Source: Palsa-872 sp036844615 (lineage in GTDB: Bacteria; Chloroflexota; Dormibacteria; Dormibacterales; Dormibacteraceae). Taken from it: a stretch of 64,000 nucleotides of DNA. The notes under the pieces were generated by a model, which saw only the letters and a program-made list of their open reading frames with translations, was not told where the DNA came from and searched no databases. Below are positions 52,265 to 61,337 of the stretch, in pieces (position 1 is the first letter of the stretch; each line of letters opens with the position of its first letter). The stretch is from the NCBI GenBank assembly GCA_036844615.1, contig DAIUFK010000001.1, forward strand, positions 49,067-113,066, written 5' to 3'. The position numbers were made by a program, and so were the translations under genes.

Positions 52265-54214
52265 GTGAGCGAGGCCCGAAATCTCCTCCCGGACCGTAAG
52301 CGCAGGCCCCAGCCTCTAGGCGCCGACGTGGCCTATACCGCCGAGCAGATCCAGGTCCTCGAAGGCCGGGAGCATGTGCGGCGGCGTCCGAGCATGTACA
52401 TCGGCTCGACCACCACAACAGGGCTCCACCACCTGGTCTACGAGGTGGTGGACAACGCGGTCGACGAGGCTCTGGCCGGCTACGCCACCAGGATCATCGT
52501 CACCCTGTTCGCCGACGGCAGCGTCCAGGTCGACGACAACGGCCGCGGCATCCCAGTCGACATGCACAAGAAAGAGGGCCTGTCCGCCCTGGAGCTCGTG
52601 CTCACGCGCTTGAATGCGGGCGGGAAGTTCGGCGGCGGGGGCTACAAGGTGTCTTCTGGCTTGCACGGAGTCGGCGTCTCGGCGGTGAACTTCCTGAGCG
52701 AGAAGCTCCAGGTGTGGGTCCACCGCGGGGCCAAGGTCTATCACATGGAGTTCGAGCGCGGCGTGCCCAAGGGCTCGGTCAAGGTGGTCGGCAAGACCGA
52801 CCACACAGGGACTGTGGTGCGATTCTGGCCCGACCCCCAGATCTTCCCCGACACGACGTTCGACCGCGAGGTCATCCAGCACCGCCTTCGCGAGATGGCG
52901 TACCTCAATAAGCGCCTGGAGATCGCGCTCGCGGACGAGAGCCTCGGCTTCACCAACACCTTCTACTTCGAGGGCGGCATCGTCTCCTTCGTGCGCGCTC
53001 TCAACCGCGACAAGTCGGTGATCAACCCGAACCCGTTCTACGTCGACCGCGAGGTCGAGGGCACGCAGGTCGAGATCGCCCTCCAGTACAACGACACGTT
53101 CGTCGAGAACGTCCTCGCCTTTGCCAACACGATCCACACGATCGAGGGCGGCAGCCACCTCACCGGCTTCCGCGCCGCGCTCACCAACGTCCTCAACCGC
53201 TACGCTCGAAAGGCGGGCATTCTCAAGGAGCAAGACCCCAACCTCACCGGGGAGGACGTGCGCGAGGGCCTCACCGCGGTGATCAGCGTCAAAGTCCTCG
53301 ACCCGCAGTTCGAGGGTCAGACGAAGGGCAAGCTGGGCAACGCCGAGGTACAGGGCCACGTCTCCATCGCCTTGACGGAAGGCATGACGCAGTACCTCGA
53401 GGAGAATCCCGGCGACGGGCGCCGAATCGTCGAGAAGTCACTCACCGCCGCACGCGCTCGCGAAGCGGCACGAAAAGCCCGCGACCTTGTGCAGCGGAAG
53501 AGCCTGCTCGAATCGAGCACGCTCCCGGGCAAGCTCGCTGACTGCTCTGAGCGAGATCCCGCGCGCTGCGAGCTCTACATCGTCGAGGGTGATTCGGCAG
53601 GCGGCACCGCCAAGGGCGGCCGTGACCGCCGGACGCAGGCCATCCTGCCGTTGCGGGGCAAGATCCTGAACGTCGAGAAGGCGCGTCTTGACAAGGTGCT
53701 CACGTCAGACGAGATCCGCAACCTCATCACCGCGATGGGCGCCGGGGTGGGCGACAACTTCAACATCGAGAAGATGCGCTATCACCGGGTCATCACGATG
53801 ACTGACGCCGATGTCGACGGCAGCCACATACGCACGCTTCTCCTGACCTTCTTCTTCCGCTACTTCCCGCAGGTAATCGAAAAGGGCTACCTGTACATGG
53901 CGCAGCCGCCGCTCTTCAAGGTCTTCAAGGGCAAGCAGGTGATCTGGGCCCACTCCGAAGGCGAACGCGACAAAGCGGTGCGGCAGCTCGGGAAGAACGC
54001 CGAGTCGGCGCGGATGAAAGGTCTCGGCGAGATGAATGCGGAAGAGCTGTGGCAGACGACAATGAACCCCGACACCCGCGTTTTGCTGCAGGTGAGGGTC
54101 GAGGACGTCGCCGCTGTCAATGACACGTTCGAGAAGTTGATGGGACCCGATGTGGAACCCCGCAAGAAGTTCATCCAGGCGCACGCCAAGAGCGTCCGCA
54201 ACCTCGACATCTGA
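52265..54214 (+). CDS. gyrB: DNA gyrase subunit B
   Basis: A 649-residue type II topoisomerase ATPase subunit. Markers are REHVRRRPSMYIGSTTTTGL, VVDNAVDEALAGYA, VDDNGRGIPVDMH and GLHGVGVSAVNFLSEKLQVW of the GHKL site; TOPRIM ELYIVEGDSAGGTAKGGRDR, ILPLRGKILNVEKARLDKVL and MTDADVDGSHIRTLLLTF. GTG 52265 precedes a variable N-terminal extension. It is about 15 kb to the right of the origin and reads away from it. Confidence 0.96.
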   Translation: MSEARNLLPDRKRRPQPLGADVAYTAEQIQVLEGREHVRRRPSMYIGSTTTTGLHHLVYEVVDNAVDEALAGYATRIIVTLFADGSVQVDDNGRGIPVDMHKKEGLSALELVLTRLNAGGKFGGGGYKVSSGLHGVGVSAVNFLSEKLQVWVHRGAKVYHMEFERGVPKGSVKVVGKTDHTGTVVRFWPDPQIFPDTTFDREVIQHRLREMAYLNKRLEIALADESLGFTNTFYFEGGIVSFVRALNRDKSVINPNPFYVDREVEGTQVEIALQYNDTFVENVLAFANTIHTIEGGSHLTGFRAALTNVLNRYARKAGILKEQDPNLTGEDVREGLTAVISVKVLDPQFEGQTKGKLGNAEVQGHVSIALTEGMTQYLEENPGDGRRIVEKSLTAARAREAARKARDLVQRKSLLESSTLPGKLADCSERDPARCELYIVEGDSAGGTAKGGRDRRTQAILPLRGKILNVEKARLDKVLTSDEIRNLITAMGAGVGDNFNIEKMRYHRVITMTDADVDGSHIRTLLLTFFFRYFPQVIEKGYLYMAQPPLFKVFKGKQVIWAHSEGERDKAVRQLGKNAESARMKGLGEMNAEELWQTTMNPDTRVLLQVRVEDVAAVNDTFEKLMGPDVEPRKKFIQAHAKSVRNLDI

Positions 54215-54226
54215 GTCCGTTTCCAA

Positions 54227-55201
54227 ATGCAAATAGCTGTGGACGCCATGGGCGGCGATCACGCACCCGCACAGGTCCTAGAGGGCGCTTCGCAGGCGGC
54301 CGCCGAATACCGCATAGACGTTTCTGTGGTGGGCCTGCCCTCCGCGGTTCAGCCGCTGCTCGACCAACATCCATTGCTGCGGTTGGTCCCGTGCACTCAG
54401 GTCGTCGCGATGGACGACCACCCGGCGCAGGCGGTGCGGTCGAAGCCCGATTCTTCGATGAACGTTTGCGCTCGACTCTGCAAGGACGGCAAGGCTGATG
54501 GTTGGGTGTCGGCAGGGAACTCGGGAGCGATCATGGCGACCGCGCTCTTTATCCAGGGCCGCATCAGGGGAGTCGAAAGGCCGGCGCTCGGCTCCATCGT
54601 CCCTACGCAAACCGGCTACGCCTATTTCCTGGACGTCGGCGCAAACGTGGACTCCAAGCCCGAGTACTTGGTGCAGTTCGCTGCCATGGGCGCTGTCTAC
54701 GCGCGCCAGATGCTCGGCCGCTCAAACCCTCGCGTCGGCCTGCTCAGCAACGGCGAGGAGGAGGGCAAGGGCGACGAGCTGGTGAGAGAGACCAGTCGCC
54801 GGCTCAAAGGTTCGATGCGCTGGTTCGTGGGCAACATTGAGCCGAAGGACCTATATGCGGCCAAGGCTGACGTCGTCGTGGCTGACGGTTTCGTCGGCAA
54901 CATCGCCATCAAGATGGCCGAGGCGACCGCCGACTTCCTGTTCCGGAACCTTCGCGAAGAGATACCGAAAACCACGCGAGGCAAGATCGGCGGCCTGCTC
55001 ATCAGGGGCGGCGTGCGAAAGCTGCGCGACCGGATCGACTGGCGGGAGTTTGGAGGCGCGCCGCTGCTCGGAATCGACGGTGTGGCTGTCGTCGCTCACG
55101 GGCGCTCCGACGCGCGAGCCATCAAGAACGCCATCAGGGTCGCGAAAGAGGCGGTGGAGAATCAGCTCGTCGGTAAGATTCGGGCGGAGGTGGGCAAGTG
55201 A
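54227..55201 (+). CDS. plsX: phosphate acyltransferase PlsX
   Basis: A 324-residue enzyme that makes acyl-phosphate from acyl-ACP for phospholipid synthesis. Markers are IAVDAMGGDHAPAQVLEGA, GWVSAGNSGAIMATAL, DVGANVDSKPEYLVQFAAMG and the C-terminal FGGAPLLGIDGVAVVAHGRS. It starts 12 bp after gyrB and overlaps fabF by 4 bp, linking lipid synthesis genes inside a gyrB-gyrA block. Confidence 0.95.
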   Translation: MQIAVDAMGGDHAPAQVLEGASQAAAEYRIDVSVVGLPSAVQPLLDQHPLLRLVPCTQVVAMDDHPAQAVRSKPDSSMNVCARLCKDGKADGWVSAGNSGAIMATALFIQGRIRGVERPALGSIVPTQTGYAYFLDVGANVDSKPEYLVQFAAMGAVYARQMLGRSNPRVGLLSNGEEEGKGDELVRETSRRLKGSMRWFVGNIEPKDLYAAKADVVVADGFVGNIAIKMAEATADFLFRNLREEIPKTTRGKIGGLLIRGGVRKLRDRIDWREFGGAPLLGIDGVAVVAHGRSDARAIKNAIRVAKEAVENQLVGKIRAEVGK

Positions 55202-56448
55202 AAACTAATGGTCGGACGCGTGTCGTGGTGACGGGCATGGGGACGGTCAACCCGCTCGGCAAGACCCTTGACGAGTACTGGGACGGCCTGATCGAGGGTC
55301 GCAGCGGTGCTCGCACCGTCGAAGGCAGCTACGCGACCGAGAAGCTGGCGACCAAGTTCGCGTGCGAGGTACATGGATTCGATCCCCAGGAGTACATGGA
55401 TCGCAAGGCCGCGCAGCGCATGGCGCGCTTCTCCCAGCTGGCTGTCGCCGCCTCAGGCATGGCGCTGACCGACTCGGGGTTGGACCTCGCGAAGGAAGAC
55501 AGCTTCCGCGTCGGCGTCGACATGGGCACGGGCATCGGCGGCTTCATCGAGATGACCAATGGCGCCATCTCTTACGCGACGAAAGGACGCCTCAACCCGC
55601 TTTACGCGCCGATGATCATCCCCAACATGGCAGCTGCGTCGGTGGCGATGAACTTCCACTTGCGTGGCCCCAACACGACGGTCACGACGGCCTGCGCCGC
55701 CTCCACCCACACACTTGGCGACGCGGCTCGCATCATCCAGCACGGCGACGCTGACGTGATGCTCGCAGGAGGCTCCGAGGCCTCGCTGTGCGAGGTTGGC
55801 ATCACGTCCTTCAATTCCATTCGCGCACTATCAACGCGCAACGATGCGCCCGAAAAGGCGAGCCGGCCCTTTGACAGGGATCGCGATGGCTTCGTCCCCG
55901 GCGAAGGCGCGGGGACGCTGGTGCTCGAATCAATCGAGCATGCGATGTCTCGCGGGGCGCGCATCTATGGCGAGGTACTCGGCTTCGCCCTGACGTGTGA
56001 CGCTTTTCACCAGGTGGCGCCCGATGAGACCGGCGAGGCGCCGGCGCGCGCCATCACGCTGGCTATAAAGGACGCAGGCATCGAGCCGTCGGATATCGAC
56101 TACGTCAACGCACACGGCACGTCGACAGGCTTGAACGACGCAGCTGAAACCAGGGCTCTGAAGAAGGCCCTTGGCGACCACGCGTACAAGGTTGCGATCA
56201 GCAGCACCAAGTCGATGATCGGCCACCTGCTCGGCGCGGCCGGGGCGGTGGAGGCGATCGCCACTTTTCTGTCGATCAATCGCGGCATCGTTCACCCGAC
56301 CATCAATTACGAAAACCCGGACCCGGCTTGCGATCTCGACTACGTGCCCAACCAGGCGCGGCGGAAGGACGTGCGCATCGCGATCTCCAATGGTTTCGGT
56401 TTTGGCGGCCACAACGCGGTAGTGGTCCTCAAGAAGTACGAGGAGTGA
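55198..56448 (+). CDS. fabF: beta-ketoacyl-ACP synthase II
   Basis: A 416-residue condensing enzyme of fatty-acid elongation. The active-site Cys is in TVTTACAASTHTLGDAARII; the two His are in YVNAHGTSTGLNDAAE and STKSMIGHLLGAAGAVEA. RVVVTGMGTVNPLG is the usual start and GFGFGGHNAVVVLKKYE the usual end. GTG 55198 overlaps the plsX stop. Confidence 0.96.
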   Translation: MKTNGRTRVVVTGMGTVNPLGKTLDEYWDGLIEGRSGARTVEGSYATEKLATKFACEVHGFDPQEYMDRKAAQRMARFSQLAVAASGMALTDSGLDLAKEDSFRVGVDMGTGIGGFIEMTNGAISYATKGRLNPLYAPMIIPNMAAASVAMNFHLRGPNTTVTTACAASTHTLGDAARIIQHGDADVMLAGGSEASLCEVGITSFNSIRALSTRNDAPEKASRPFDRDRDGFVPGEGAGTLVLESIEHAMSRGARIYGEVLGFALTCDAFHQVAPDETGEAPARAITLAIKDAGIEPSDIDYVNAHGTSTGLNDAAETRALKKALGDHAYKVAISSTKSMIGHLLGAAGAVEAIATFLSINRGIVHPTINYENPDPACDLDYVPNQARRKDVRIAISNGFGFGGHNAVVVLKKYEE

Positions 56449-56454
56449 TCCAGC

Positions 56455-58944
56455 TTGACTGACGAGAACAACATCGGGACTGTCCTGGGGAGGAGCCTCC
56501 AGGAGGAGATGCAAACCTCCTACATGGAGTACGCGATGTCCGTCATCATCAGCCGGGCCCTGCCCGAGGTGCGTGATGGTCTGAAGCCTGTGCAGCGCCG
56601 CATCCTCTACGCGATGCATCGCGCGGGCGCGACCGCCGGTAGCAGGCATCGCAAAAGCGCTGCTTTCGTAGGAGACGTCCTCAAGCTCTATCACCCTCAT
56701 GGCGACACCGCTGTTTATGACGCGCTGGTTCGCATGGCGCAGCCGTTTTCGCTGCGCTACCCGTTGATCGACGGGCAGGGCAACTTCGGGAGCGTCGACG
56801 GAGACCCGCCTGCGGCTATGCGGTACACCGAAGCCCGTCTGTCCGCCATCACAGGTGAGCTGATGGCCGACATCGAGAAGCAGACGGTCGACATGGTGCC
56901 GAATTACGACAACACCGAGGAGCAGCCTGACGTTCTGCCGTCGCGCATCCCGAACCTGCTGCTCAACGGTGCCACCGGGATCGCAGTGGGCATGACGACC
57001 AACATCCCGCCTCACAACCTCCGCGAGATCACGAGTGGCGTGAAGCACCTCATCGAAAACCCTGAGGCGACGGGTGAGGATCTTCTGTCTTTTATCAAGG
57101 GCCCGGACTTTCCAACCGGCGGCAAGATCATGGGGACGGCCGGCATCAAGGCCGCGTATGCAACCGGGCACGGGCGAATCATCGTGCAGGCCCGCCACAC
57201 CTTCGAGCAGGCGCCCAACGGGCGCGAGCGCATCATCATCGACGAGCTTCCTTACGCGGTCAACAAGGCGACGCTCGTGGCGAAGATCGCCGAGCTGGTG
57301 TCAGATCGAAAGCTCGAAGGAATCGCCGATCTGCGCGATGAGTCGGATCGCCAAGGCATGCGCATCGTCATAGAGCTCAAGCGCGACGCTCGCACTTTCA
57401 CTGTTCTCAACAACCTGTACAAGCACACAACTCTGCAGACGACCTTCGGCGTGATCATGCTCGCCATAGTCGGAGGTCGCCCGGTCGTTTTGAGCCTCAA
57501 GCAGGCGCTGCAGCTCTTCATCGACCACCGTCGTGACGTCATCCTCCGACGCACACGCTTCGACCTCGAGCGGGCGCAGGAGCGCGCGCACATTCTGGAA
57601 GGGCTGAAGATCTGCCTCGACCACCTCGACGAGGTGATCAAGACAATTCGAGGCGCCGCCGACCCTGATACCGCATCGACGGAGCTTCAGACCAAGTTCG
57701 GCCTCAGCGAGCGCCAGGCGAAGGCTGTCCTTGCGCTAACTCTCGGACGCTTGACCAAGCTAGAGCGCGGCAAGATCGATGCGGAGTACGAGGAGGTCAT
57801 CAAGACCATCGCGTACCTGGAGAGCATTCTGGCGAGCGATCAAAAGGTGCGTTTGCTCATCAAGGACGACATGGACGACATCGCGAAGAAGTACGGGGAC
57901 GACCGTCGCACCGAGATCACCGACCAGGAGGCGACGGACCTCTCGGCCGAGGACCTCGTCCCGAAAGAGGACGTCGTCGTGACGCTGACCCACCGCGGGT
58001 ATGTCAAGCGCCAGCCACTGCGCGTTTTCCGCGCCCAGAAGCGTGGCGGAGTCGGACTGAAGGGCGCCAAGCCGACTGCAGGGAGCGATGCGCCGAGCGG
58101 CACACGCGAAGAGGACTACGCACTCCACCTGCTCATCACGCACACACATGCCTCGATGCTCTTCTTCACGCAGAACGGCCGCGTGTTCCAACTTCGCGTG
58201 CACGAGATACCCGAACGCGAACGCCAGGCGAAGGGCGTATCGGTCAACAACCTCATCGACATCGGCCAAAACGAGCGGATCGCCGCTGTGTTCGTCAGGC
58301 CGGAAACGGAGACCGAGGCGCGCTACATGCTGATGGTCACGAAGAACGGATACATCAAGAAGACTGCTCTCGCTGAGTACGCCAACGTGCGCCGTAACGG
58401 CCTGATCGCCATCAACCTTCAAGAAGGCGACGAGCTCGACTGGGTCACGCCGACGACGGGCTCTGACGAGATCCTCATCACCACCGCCCTTGGCAAGGCG
58501 ATTCGATTCAGCGAGACGGAGGTCCGCGCGATGGGCCGCGACACGCAGGGCGTCATCGGCATCAAGCTCGGCAAGGGCGACTCGGTCGTGGGCATGGCGA
58601 CTGCCGCGCCGGGCGGCGATCTTCTCGTCATCACCGAGCGTGGTTATGGCAAGCGGACGCCGGTCACCGAGTACCCAATGCATCACCGCGCCGGCCAGGG
58701 CGTGTTCACCCTCAAGGTCACGGATCGAGTGGGCAAGCTCGCCGCCGCACGTGTCGTGAGCGACCCGGAGGAGGAGGTGCTGGTCATCAGTGCCACCGGC
58801 ATGGTGTTGCGGACGCAGGTGGGCGCGATCTCTCAAATCGGTCGGCAGACGCAAGGTGTGATAGTTATGCGGGTCCCACCGGACGACCAGGTGGTTGCCA
58901 TCGCGCCGGTTGCTGCAATCGAGGAGGGCGATCCCAAGGAGTGA
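56455..58944 (+). CDS. gyrA: DNA gyrase subunit A
   Basis: An 829-residue cleavage subunit. The catalytic Tyr is in AAMRYTEARLSAITGELMAD; the quinolone region HRKSAAFVGDVLKLYHPHGD is complete. The C-terminal beta-pinwheel contains the GyrA-box as QKRGGVG in FRAQKRGGVGLKGAK (consensus QRRGGKG), slightly altered. TTG 56455 lies 6 bp after fabF. The stop overlaps the next gene by 4 bp. Confidence 0.95.
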   Translation: MTDENNIGTVLGRSLQEEMQTSYMEYAMSVIISRALPEVRDGLKPVQRRILYAMHRAGATAGSRHRKSAAFVGDVLKLYHPHGDTAVYDALVRMAQPFSLRYPLIDGQGNFGSVDGDPPAAMRYTEARLSAITGELMADIEKQTVDMVPNYDNTEEQPDVLPSRIPNLLLNGATGIAVGMTTNIPPHNLREITSGVKHLIENPEATGEDLLSFIKGPDFPTGGKIMGTAGIKAAYATGHGRIIVQARHTFEQAPNGRERIIIDELPYAVNKATLVAKIAELVSDRKLEGIADLRDESDRQGMRIVIELKRDARTFTVLNNLYKHTTLQTTFGVIMLAIVGGRPVVLSLKQALQLFIDHRRDVILRRTRFDLERAQERAHILEGLKICLDHLDEVIKTIRGAADPDTASTELQTKFGLSERQAKAVLALTLGRLTKLERGKIDAEYEEVIKTIAYLESILASDQKVRLLIKDDMDDIAKKYGDDRRTEITDQEATDLSAEDLVPKEDVVVTLTHRGYVKRQPLRVFRAQKRGGVGLKGAKPTAGSDAPSGTREEDYALHLLITHTHASMLFFTQNGRVFQLRVHEIPERERQAKGVSVNNLIDIGQNERIAAVFVRPETETEARYMLMVTKNGYIKKTALAEYANVRRNGLIAINLQEGDELDWVTPTTGSDEILITTALGKAIRFSETEVRAMGRDTQGVIGIKLGKGDSVVGMATAAPGGDLLVITERGYGKRTPVTEYPMHHRAGQGVFTLKVTDRVGKLAAARVVSDPEEEVLVISATGMVLRTQVGAISQIGRQTQGVIVMRVPPDDQVVAIAPVAAIEEGDPKE

Positions 58945-59237
58945 CGACGCTTGGCTGGGTCGGTATCGGACTGCTCGTGGCCGCCAGCCTGGCGATCGTT
59001 GTCGAAGCGGTGCTTGCGGCCGTCTGGGGCACAGCCGTCGCCAAGCGCGCAGTCAAGCTGAGCGAGCGCCTGAACTCCGAGCGAGGGTTGCTCCAGGCTG
59101 ACCTCGAGACTCTGCGGTTGGCCCTCGAAGAGGCCGAGCGCTTGTGGCGACCCTATGGCACGATCCTGCGCTGGCTGAACCATCCGCTCACCATCGCGCT
59201 CCTGGCTTCTTACCGGCGCAGGCGGTTGCTGCGATGA
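58941..59237 (+). CDS. small membrane protein with coiled-coil-like segment
   Basis: A 98-residue protein. TM1 is LGWVGIGLLVAASLAIVVEA; residues about 35-70 are charged and heptad-like (LSERLNSERGLLQADLETLR); a second weaker hydrophobic patch (NHPLTIALLASY) precedes RRRRLLR. No known family. It overlaps gyrA by 4 bp and the kinase gene by 4 bp, so all three are translationally linked. It could place the soluble kinase near the membrane, an inference only. Confidence 0.7.
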   Translation: MTTLGWVGIGLLVAASLAIVVEAVLAAVWGTAVAKRAVKLSERLNSERGLLQADLETLRLALEEAERLWRPYGTILRWLNHPLTIALLASYRRRRLLR

Positions 59238-59905
59238 CGGAGACCCAGAACGCCGACTCGACACCCGCGGCTGATGCCGTCCACCAGGCGGTAGAGGACG
59301 CGTTGGCGCGCGAACGCGCCAGGATGGCGCGGGAGCTCCATGACAGCGTCGCCACCGACCTGGCAGGCGCGATCTCGCTTTTCAAGGTCTACGTGGAGGG
59401 CCACCCTGGCTCGGCCAAGAAGGGCCCTGCCGATGGGACGCTGATGAACGTCCTCGAGATCCTGGAACGAATGCTGAAACAGGTGCGGGAGACTCTTGCC
59501 GAGTTGCGTCCACGGCCGATTGGCCGCGAAGGGCTGTTGGGCGACATCCGCCACCAGGCCGAGGAGTTCGCGCGGCTTTACGGGATCCGCATTGAGATCT
59601 CCGCCAACGGCACTGAAGACATGCTCTCGGTCCAGCAGCGCGAGGTCGTGTACCAGGTGGTGCGCGAGGCCCTGACGAACGTGCGCCGGCACTCGGGCTC
59701 TTCGATCTGCCGGGTCAGGATGGCTTTCGCCGCACGCCCGTTCATGATCGCGATCGCTGACGAGGGGCGGGGGTTGGCCGCAGGGCGTCCGGGCGGTTAC
59801 GGGCTGGTCGGGATGAGGGAGCGGTCGGCAGGCATCGGCGGCCGGCTGGAGGTGGTGAGCGAGGAGGGCCGAGGCACCACTGTCTTCCTGTTCGGACCGA
59901 ACTAG
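59234..59905 (+). CDS. HisKA_3 (NarL-type) sensor histidine kinase, soluble
   Basis: A 223-residue kinase without a sensor or TM region. The HisKA_3 phosphoacceptor is in RARMARELHDSVATDLAGAI. The ATPase domain has REALTNVRRHSG (N box), IADEGRGLAAG and GYGLVGMRERSAGIGGRLEV. ATG 59234 overlaps the small membrane protein gene; a longer frame upstream is inside that gene. Typical partners are receiver-LuxR proteins, but the neighbour at 59.9 kb lacks a receiver. Confidence 0.88.
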   Translation: MTETQNADSTPAADAVHQAVEDALARERARMARELHDSVATDLAGAISLFKVYVEGHPGSAKKGPADGTLMNVLEILERMLKQVRETLAELRPRPIGREGLLGDIRHQAEEFARLYGIRIEISANGTEDMLSVQQREVVYQVVREALTNVRRHSGSSICRVRMAFAARPFMIAIADEGRGLAAGRPGGYGLVGMRERSAGIGGRLEVVSEEGRGTTVFLFGPN

Positions 59906-59919
59906 GAAGGCCTACCAGG

Positions 59920-60561
59920 TCACAGCCGGAGCTCCCGTCGTCGCGTAGGTCGATCGACAAGCGAGAGGGACATGTCGTCGGTGGTGATGACCTTCAGCTT
60001 GCGAGTGACTCCGTCGACGAGCGCCCTCGTCCGATGCTCATCGAACCGGATCGCACGCGCGATCTCCTGCTCTGACAATCCGTAGCTGATTAGCTGCGCC
60101 ACCTCGCTCTCAATCTCGTTGAGGCGTCCGAGGGGTCCACGCAGGGCCGCGACCATCGGGGTCAGGGTGACCCCGAGTCCGCCCGCGTAGTGGACGTCTT
60201 CCTCCGAGTACCAGTGGTCGCGCCGGCAGCCAATGATCAGGAGACCGATGGGGCGCTCGTTGGGCTCACCGACCGGCGCGTACAGGATTGCCGGCCAGTC
60301 GAGCTCCCAGTCGTATCCATTGCTGGGGTTCGGGTTCTCGATCACGGAATTCACGACCAGAGGCCGCTTCTCGAACAGCGCGCGGCGGGACAAGGGCATG
60401 AGCGGGCGGCTTTGCATGAAGCGGCGCGACACCTCCGAGGCTGCGATCGGCAGCAGCCATCCCCCGCGCAGGTAGCCAAGGACCCACCTGTCGTGGCAGA
60501 ACACTTCGAGGGCCAGTCCCAGCCGCCGCCGCGCTTCTTGGAGGTCTGGGAGCTGGCCCAT
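59920..60561 (-). CDS. GAF-like domain plus LuxR-type HTH protein
   Basis: A 213-residue protein convergent with the kinase. Residues about 5-140 have a GAF-like sensory pattern (ALFEKRPLVVNSVIENPNPS; PVGEPNERPIGLLIIGC). The C-terminus is a LuxR/GerE helix-turn-helix: LNEIESEVAQLISYGLSEQE, IARAIRFDEHRTRALVDGVT, RKLKV. There is no receiver domain. It could act as a ligand-sensing regulator of the adjacent operon. The shared 92-bp gap with the response regulator gene holds four 11-bp repeats. Confidence 0.72.
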   Translation of the reverse strand: MGQLPDLQEARRRLGLALEVFCHDRWVLGYLRGGWLLPIAASEVSRRFMQSRPLMPLSRRALFEKRPLVVNSVIENPNPSNGYDWELDWPAILYAPVGEPNERPIGLLIIGCRRDHWYSEEDVHYAGGLGVTLTPMVAALRGPLGRLNEIESEVAQLISYGLSEQEIARAIRFDEHRTRALVDGVTRKLKVITTDDMSLSLVDRPTRRRELRL

Positions 60562-60594
60562 GCACCGAGGTTATGCAGCGCTGGCGATCCAAGC

Positions 60595-60633
60595 CTCAGC
60601 GCTGCCTCAACGTTTCCTCAACAAACGCTGAAC
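60595..60633. promoter_or_regulatory. four 11-bp direct repeats, OmpR-family box
   Basis: CTCAGC, CTCAAC, CTCAAC and CTGAAC start at 60595, 60606, 60617 and 60628, exactly 11 bp apart. This is the spacing bound by OmpR/PhoB-type dimers, and the gene just downstream encodes such a regulator. Autoregulation is likely, possibly with effect on the divergent GAF-LuxR gene. Confidence 0.7.
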
Positions 60634-60653
60634 CTGTTAGGTTGCCAGCGGGG

Positions 60654-61337
60654 ATGGCGGCGATGGCCAAGCTGCTTGTCGTGGACGACGAACCTCGCAC
60701 AGCAGAGCTCACAGCCGAGCTATTGCGACGGGCAGGCTACCTCGTGGAGGTGGTGGTCAGCGGAACCGAGGCGCTGGCCCGGGTCAGGGTGAGCTCGCCT
60801 GACCTCATGCTGCTCGACTACGAGATGCCAGACATGGACGCGCCCGAGGTGCTCGATCAGCTGCGCTCGGACAACGGTCGCATCGCCTTCCCCGTGATCA
60901 TCTTGACCGGGGCTCGACAAGGTGCAGGCGACCAGGTGGTCGGGATCGAGCGGGGCGCGACCGACTACATAGTCAAAGGCACCGACAGGCAGGTGTTGCT
61001 GGCACGGGTCCGCGGGGCGCTAAGGGATCAGGGCGCCTCGGATCACGTCGTCGTGCGTGGCCGTCTGCGCCTCGACGCAGCTCGGGGACAGGCCTGGCTG
61101 GGGGAACGGTCGTTGAAGCTCGAGCGCAGGCCTCTACACATGCTGCAGCTGCTTGCGGGCCGTTCCGGCGAGGTGGTCACGCGCACTGAGCTTCTCGAGC
61201 GGGTCTGGGGCAGCAGCTACACAGGGTTCGAGCACAGCGTCGAGCAGGCAGTTCATGAAATCCGCCGCGCTCTGCAAGAACCGGGTTGGATTGAGACGGT
61301 CCGTGGAATCGGCTACAGGTTCGTCACCCAGGCCTGA
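60654..61337 (+). CDS. OmpR-family response regulator
   Basis: A 227-residue regulator with complete receiver residues (LLVVDDEPRTAELT; Asp in LMLLDYEMPDMDA; Thr in VIILTGARQGAGD; Lys in IVKGTDRQVL, where the usual Pro after Lys is Gly). The winged helix has LKLERRPLHMLQLLAGRSGE and FEHSVEQAVHEIRRAL. ATG 60654 or 60663 may be used. The next gene starts inside its last 35 bases. No HisKA kinase of the classic OmpR type is adjacent. Confidence 0.85.
   Translation: MAAMAKLLVVDDEPRTAELTAELLRRAGYLVEVVVSGTEALARVRVSSPDLMLLDYEMPDMDAPEVLDQLRSDNGRIAFPVIILTGARQGAGDQVVGIERGATDYIVKGTDRQVLLARVRGALRDQGASDHVVVRGRLRLDAARGQAWLGERSLKLERRPLHMLQLLAGRSGEVVTRTELLERVWGSSYTGFEHSVEQAVHEIRRALQEPGWIETVRGIGYRFVTQA

Noticed and set aside
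52316..53359. 347-residue open frame antisense to gyrB
   Set aside because: Lies entirely opposite a certain gene and has no recognisable domain.
57760..58854. 364-residue open frame antisense to gyrA
   Set aside because: Composition is low-complexity and it mirrors the gyrA codons; no motif is seen. High GC produces many such shadow frames.
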